Assembly (NCBI GenBank): GCA_963806455.1
Contig: CAWDXZ010000005.1
Coordinates: 186,001-250,000 of the forward strand
Direction of reading: 5' to 3'
Source of the DNA: Bog-756 sp963806455
GTDB taxonomy: Bacteria; Actinomycetota; Acidimicrobiia; Acidimicrobiales; RAAP-2
DNA: 64,000 bases
The translations under genes and the position numbers were made by a program. The notes under the pieces were generated by a model. That model saw only the letters and a list, made by a program, of their open reading frames with translations, was not told where the DNA came from and ran no database searches. Each line of letters opens with the position of its first letter. The first letter of the stretch is position 1. Below are positions 61,403 to 64,000 of this stretch, piece after piece.

Positions 61403-61751
61403 TCAACACAACCAACCTGTCCGCTGGACCGGGGGAGGCTCAGGTTGACGAACTGCGTGTTGCTGGCGATCGTTTGGGCTGCAGCGTTCACAGCTGAAAC
61501 GTACGTCACGATCTGTGATGAGGACGAGAAGGCGGGGTGCGAAGTGCCCGTTACGCTTATCCCGAGCGCCTCGATTTTTGACTGAGCTTCGAGCCCGAGT
61601 CCTGAGAGTTGTGATGCCAATGGACTACTTGGAGTGGCAAGAACTGTGGATGCTGTCTGAAGCCACTGGGACTCAGCTGATAATGCGGCTCTTCCGGAAT
61701 GACCGGGGATTCGACCTCGCCGTGACCTGACCATCCATCCACCAACGCGGC

Positions 61752-61805
61752 CAGGGACCCCGACATCGTTGCGGTGTTCCAGCACGGCGACGAAGGAGGT
61801 CCCTG
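61752..61805 (+). promoter_or_regulatory. Hairpin at the ISL3 transposase ribosome-binding site
   Basis: CAGGGACC (61752-61759) pairs with GGTCCCTG (61798-61805), covering the end of AGGAGGT (61794-61800), nine bases before GTG 61809. Confidence 0.5.
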
Positions 61806-61808
61806 ACG

Positions 61809-63106
61809 GTGGATGACGGTATCGGGCTGGCGGAGAAGATGTTCGGACTGCCCGGGGTGTTGGTGCTCGAGGTGGACGACGAGCCGGGAGAACGGGTGGT
61901 GACCGTCGAGTCGGTTCAGACCACGGCGACTTGTGGATCGTGCCGACGGCGGGCGCAGGCGCAGGACCGGGTGGACATCCAACTCCGCGACCTCCACTGC
62001 TTCGGGCGACCGACCCGCCTGGTCGTCCGCAAACGACGTTGGCGATGCCGGACGAAGCGGTGCCGGACGAAGACGTGGACGGAGAGGATCGAGGGGATCG
62101 CACCGAGGCAGGTCCTCACCCTCCGGGCCGGTGCCGAAGTCACCCACCAGGTCGGCGAGCTGGTCCGGTCGGTCGCCTCGGTAGCCCGTGAGTACGGGGT
62201 CGGCTGGGACACGGCCTGGAGCGCGGTCAAGGCCCACGGCCGTCCACTCGTGGGCGACCCACGGCGGGTCGGCCCGGTCCGGGCCCTCGGGGTCGACGAG
62301 CACACCTATCTCTCGGCCACTCCGGAGCACGCGACCATCTACGCCACCGCCCTCGTCGACCTCGACCACCGGTTCGTCATCGACCTCTTCGAAGGAGAAG
62401 ACGCCCGCAAACTGCGACGATGGTGTGCCAAGCGGCCGGAGCGCTGGCGGCGAGGTGTCCGGGTCGTGGCCCTCGACCTGACTGACACCTACCGGGCCGG
62501 TCTCCGTCCACATCTGGCTCACGCCACCAAGGTGGCCGACCCCTTTCATGTGACTCGGCTCGGCAACCGCATGGTCGACCAAGTGCGCCGCCGGGTGCAG
62601 AACGAGACGCTCGGTCACCGGGGCCGAAAGGTCGATCCGCTCTTCCGCGTCAGGAAGCTCCTCATCAAGGGCGAGGAACGCCTGGACGACCGTGGGCGCG
62701 AACGACTCATGGAGGGCCTCCGCGTCGGTGATCCCTTCGACGAAGTGCTCGGCGCGTGGATGGCCAAGGAGGCAGTGCGGGCCGTCTACCTCGCCGAGGA
62801 CGTGGAGGAAGCGACCACCCTCCTCGAAAACGCCGTCGCCGGCTGCACCCGCGATCCCGTCCCCGAGATCCGCACCCTCGGACGGACACTGTCCCACTGG
62901 CGGGAGGAGATCCTGAACCACCACCGCACCGGGGCCTCGACGGGCCGACCGAGGGGATGAACTTCTGCGCCAAGCAGGTCAAGCGAGCCGGACGGGGGTT
63001 CACGAACTTCGAGCACTACAAGCTCCGAGTGCTCCTCCACGCCGGCGGTGTCCGGTGGTCCACGACGATCCGACCGCCACGGATCACGTCAACCCGTCCC
63101 CAGTGA
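61809..63106 (+). pseudogene. ISL3-family transposase with late frameshift
   Basis: Zinc-ribbon head (CGSCRRRAQAQDRVDIQLRDL, TKRCRTKTW), then the DDE part: LGVDEHTYLSA, VVALDLTDTYRAGLRPHL, VADPFHVTRL and YLAEDVEEATTLL. The frame ends at 62960 after TGASTGRPRG, whereas the family end (GPTEGMNFCAKQVKRAGRGF...HYKLRVLLHAGG) lies in the next frame to 63106. A one-base loss near 62938 explains this. The last catalytic residues are in the shifted part, so the protein is probably dead unless frameshifting occurs. Confidence 0.75.
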
Positions 63107-63211
63107 AACCGGAAGAGATTCCCTAACGGTTGTCAACCCCTTTTCTGGTCGATGTCAGGGCGCGACGGACCAACGCGCTGTCCACACCAGATTCGGATTG
63201 TCGGAAGGGGA

Positions 63212-64000
63212 CTAGTGGGTGAGCCGTGCTCGGTGGTTGGCCGCCGATTGAGCGCGAGATCGGCTGCGGACCTTGTCCGGAACGGCAAAGGTGGCCGCCT
63301 GCGCGGCGGCCTCTCGCTTGGTGATGGGTGAGCCGTCGACATCGCGCAGCTCGTAGAGGGCGCCGGTGGTGAGGGTCGCCCAGGTGCGAGCGACGAGCTT
63401 CCTGGCGACGGCGCAGTTGGCCTTGGTGTGGCAGTGGCCCCGTTCGACCATCAGTCGCCTGTAGAACTCGGCTAGCTGGGGGTCACGGGTGCGTGCGACG
63501 TTGGCCGCCTGGTAGAAGGCCGGTCGCAGCACGGCGGGACCCTCCTTCGTGATCGCACGTGACGGTGAGCTCATCTGTCCGCTGGACCAGTTCGACGGGT
63601 TGAGGCCGACGTAGGCCTGGGCCTGTTTGGCCGACTCGAAGTGCCGGGCGTTGCCGAAGAAGGCCCGAACCGTCGGTGCCGTCCGCGGGCCCATGCCAGG
63701 CACGGACAGCAGCAGCGCGTCATCGCCGTAGAGGCACTTCCAGCGTTGTTTGGCTTCCTCGCCAGCCCGCTCGACCCGGTCCTCTCCTGCCGCCAGGTCG
63801 GCCAGCAGCTCCGCCGTCTCCCATCCGAGCGCCTCGAGGTCGAGGTGGTCCGCCCAGAACTCGACCCACCGTCGGGCAGCGTCGCGGATGACCTCGGCCC
63901 TGCGCTCCACGTCAGACACCCCTCGGGTGTGCTCGGCCACCACCTCGATGATCGAAGACGTGCGAGCCCGGGCGAGTGCATCCAGTCGAGGCCAGCGGGT
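63212..64000 (-). CDS. IS110-family transposase, partial (runs off the window)
   Basis: The C-terminal 262 codons are in the window; the frame stays open to the edge. The Transposase_20 region is LLLSVPGMGPRTAPTVRAFF, KQAQAYVGLNPSNWSSGQMS, KEGPAVLRPAFYQAANVART and ANCAVARKLVARTWATL. The catalytic Ser of the serine-like domain is in SSGQMSS. Unlike the copy at 12.9-15.2 kb it shows no lesion in the visible part, and it belongs to another IS110 branch. Confidence 0.85.
   Translation of the reverse strand, partial: TRWPRLDALARARTSSIIEVVAEHTRGVSDVERRAEVIRDAARRWVEFWADHLDLEALGWETAELLADLAAGEDRVERAGEEAKQRWKCLYGDDALLLSVPGMGPRTAPTVRAFFGNARHFESAKQAQAYVGLNPSNWSSGQMSSPSRAITKEGPAVLRPAFYQAANVARTRDPQLAEFYRRLMVERGHCHTKANCAVARKLVARTWATLTTGALYELRDVDGSPITKREAAAQAATFAVPDKVRSRSRAQSAANHRARLTH

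Larger units (their letters stand above)
60169..61442. mobile_element. IS3-family element (relative of the nested copy at 12.9 kb)
   Basis: Terminal repeats at 60170-60194 and 61418-61442 begin TGAGCCTCCC and end CGGACA. GGT is duplicated at 60166-60168 and 61443-61445. A 7-bp hairpin (TAGGAGG/CCTCCTA, 60203-60222) lies just before the orfA ribosome-binding site AAGGAG. Confidence 0.88.
59990..61686 (-). pseudogene. Secreted-type protein gene split by IS3 and cut by ISL3
   Basis: The 5' part on the minus strand (61686-61446) reads ALSAESQWLQTASTVLATPS...VSAVNAAAQTIASNTQFVN, and the 3' part (60165-59990) reads LASCLNEANNGSEAVIFQSC...AYNQLRASVGQPPVNPQF. Removing the IS3 with one GGT repeat gives GTC AAC CTA GCC in frame. 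The ISL3 element at 61687 removed the beginning of the gene. At least 137 codons remain. Function unknown. Confidence 0.65.
61687..63119. mobile_element. ISL3-family element
   Basis: Inverted repeats: CTCTTCCGGAATGACCGGGG at 61689-61708 against TCCCCAGTGAAACCGGAAGA at 63097-63116 (17/21 over the full repeat). The expected 8-bp target duplication is not visible, so one flank may have been rearranged. Confidence 0.75.

Noticed and set aside
63131..63136. TTGACA on the minus strand beside the ISL3 end as an outward promoter
   Set aside because: No -10 element at a suitable distance.

Overview
The window is high-GC actinobacterial DNA. Three loci carry a ~42-residue surface repeat (cores GGYWLVASDGG and GSTG; 7003-7674, 42971-43123, 54563-55303) of a kind I associate with Acidimicrobiia. 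Together with the steroid/fatty-acid-type acyl-CoA genes, the SepX-like divisome protein and frequent GTG starts, this suggests an uncultured or poorly known acidimicrobial lineage. That placement is inference.

Layout. (1) 1-1.67 kb: an IS3-family element. (2) 2.0-9.5 kb: a probable copper/oxidase-assembly block: a polytopic membrane protein, a DUF5134 protein, a BlaI/CopY-type repressor with a seven-cysteine N-terminal tail, a secreted metallophosphoesterase, SCO1 and CtaG. Two near-identical 17-bp palindromes (TACTAC-N5-GTAGTW) lie upstream of the first gene and of SCO1, which suggests one regulon. (3) 9.76-35.7 kb: mostly chromosomal genes: tRNA-Arg(CCT), an old-yellow-enzyme-type reductase, CysQ-like phosphatase, SRPBCC protein, thioesterase, D-aminoacylase, aquaporin, transporters, and an acyl-CoA catabolic cluster (23.7-31.3 kb) with two acyl-CoA dehydrogenases, two MaoC/FAS1-type hydratases, a CaiB-type CoA transferase, a ketosynthase-DUF35 fusion and a thiolase. 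Within it, at 12.6-15.3 kb, an arsR gene is split by an IS110 element that is itself split by an IS3 element; both insertions can be removed on paper to restore exact reading frames. (4) 36.3-39.8 kb: an arsenic resistance cluster (arsC, an acr3-arsC fusion, arsI, divergent arsR, thioredoxin-like). (5) 39.9-42.4 kb: two overlapping tyrosine recombinase genes bounded by ~30-bp inverted repeats. (6) 42.4-64 kb: an accessory zone with a P1B-5 metal ATPase carrying a hemerythrin domain, ketopantoate reductase, an amidase lipoprotein, a tandem-repeat surface protein, and remnants or copies of IS3, IS30, IS256, IS1380 (two), ISL3 and IS110. Several of these disrupt host genes.

How it fits together. 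Metal handling recurs: the putative copper regulon, arsenic cluster and P1B-5 ATPase. Mobile elements dominate the right third, and four of them carry an inverted repeat that would hide the transposase ribosome-binding site. All calls come from reading the sequence; no database search was run.
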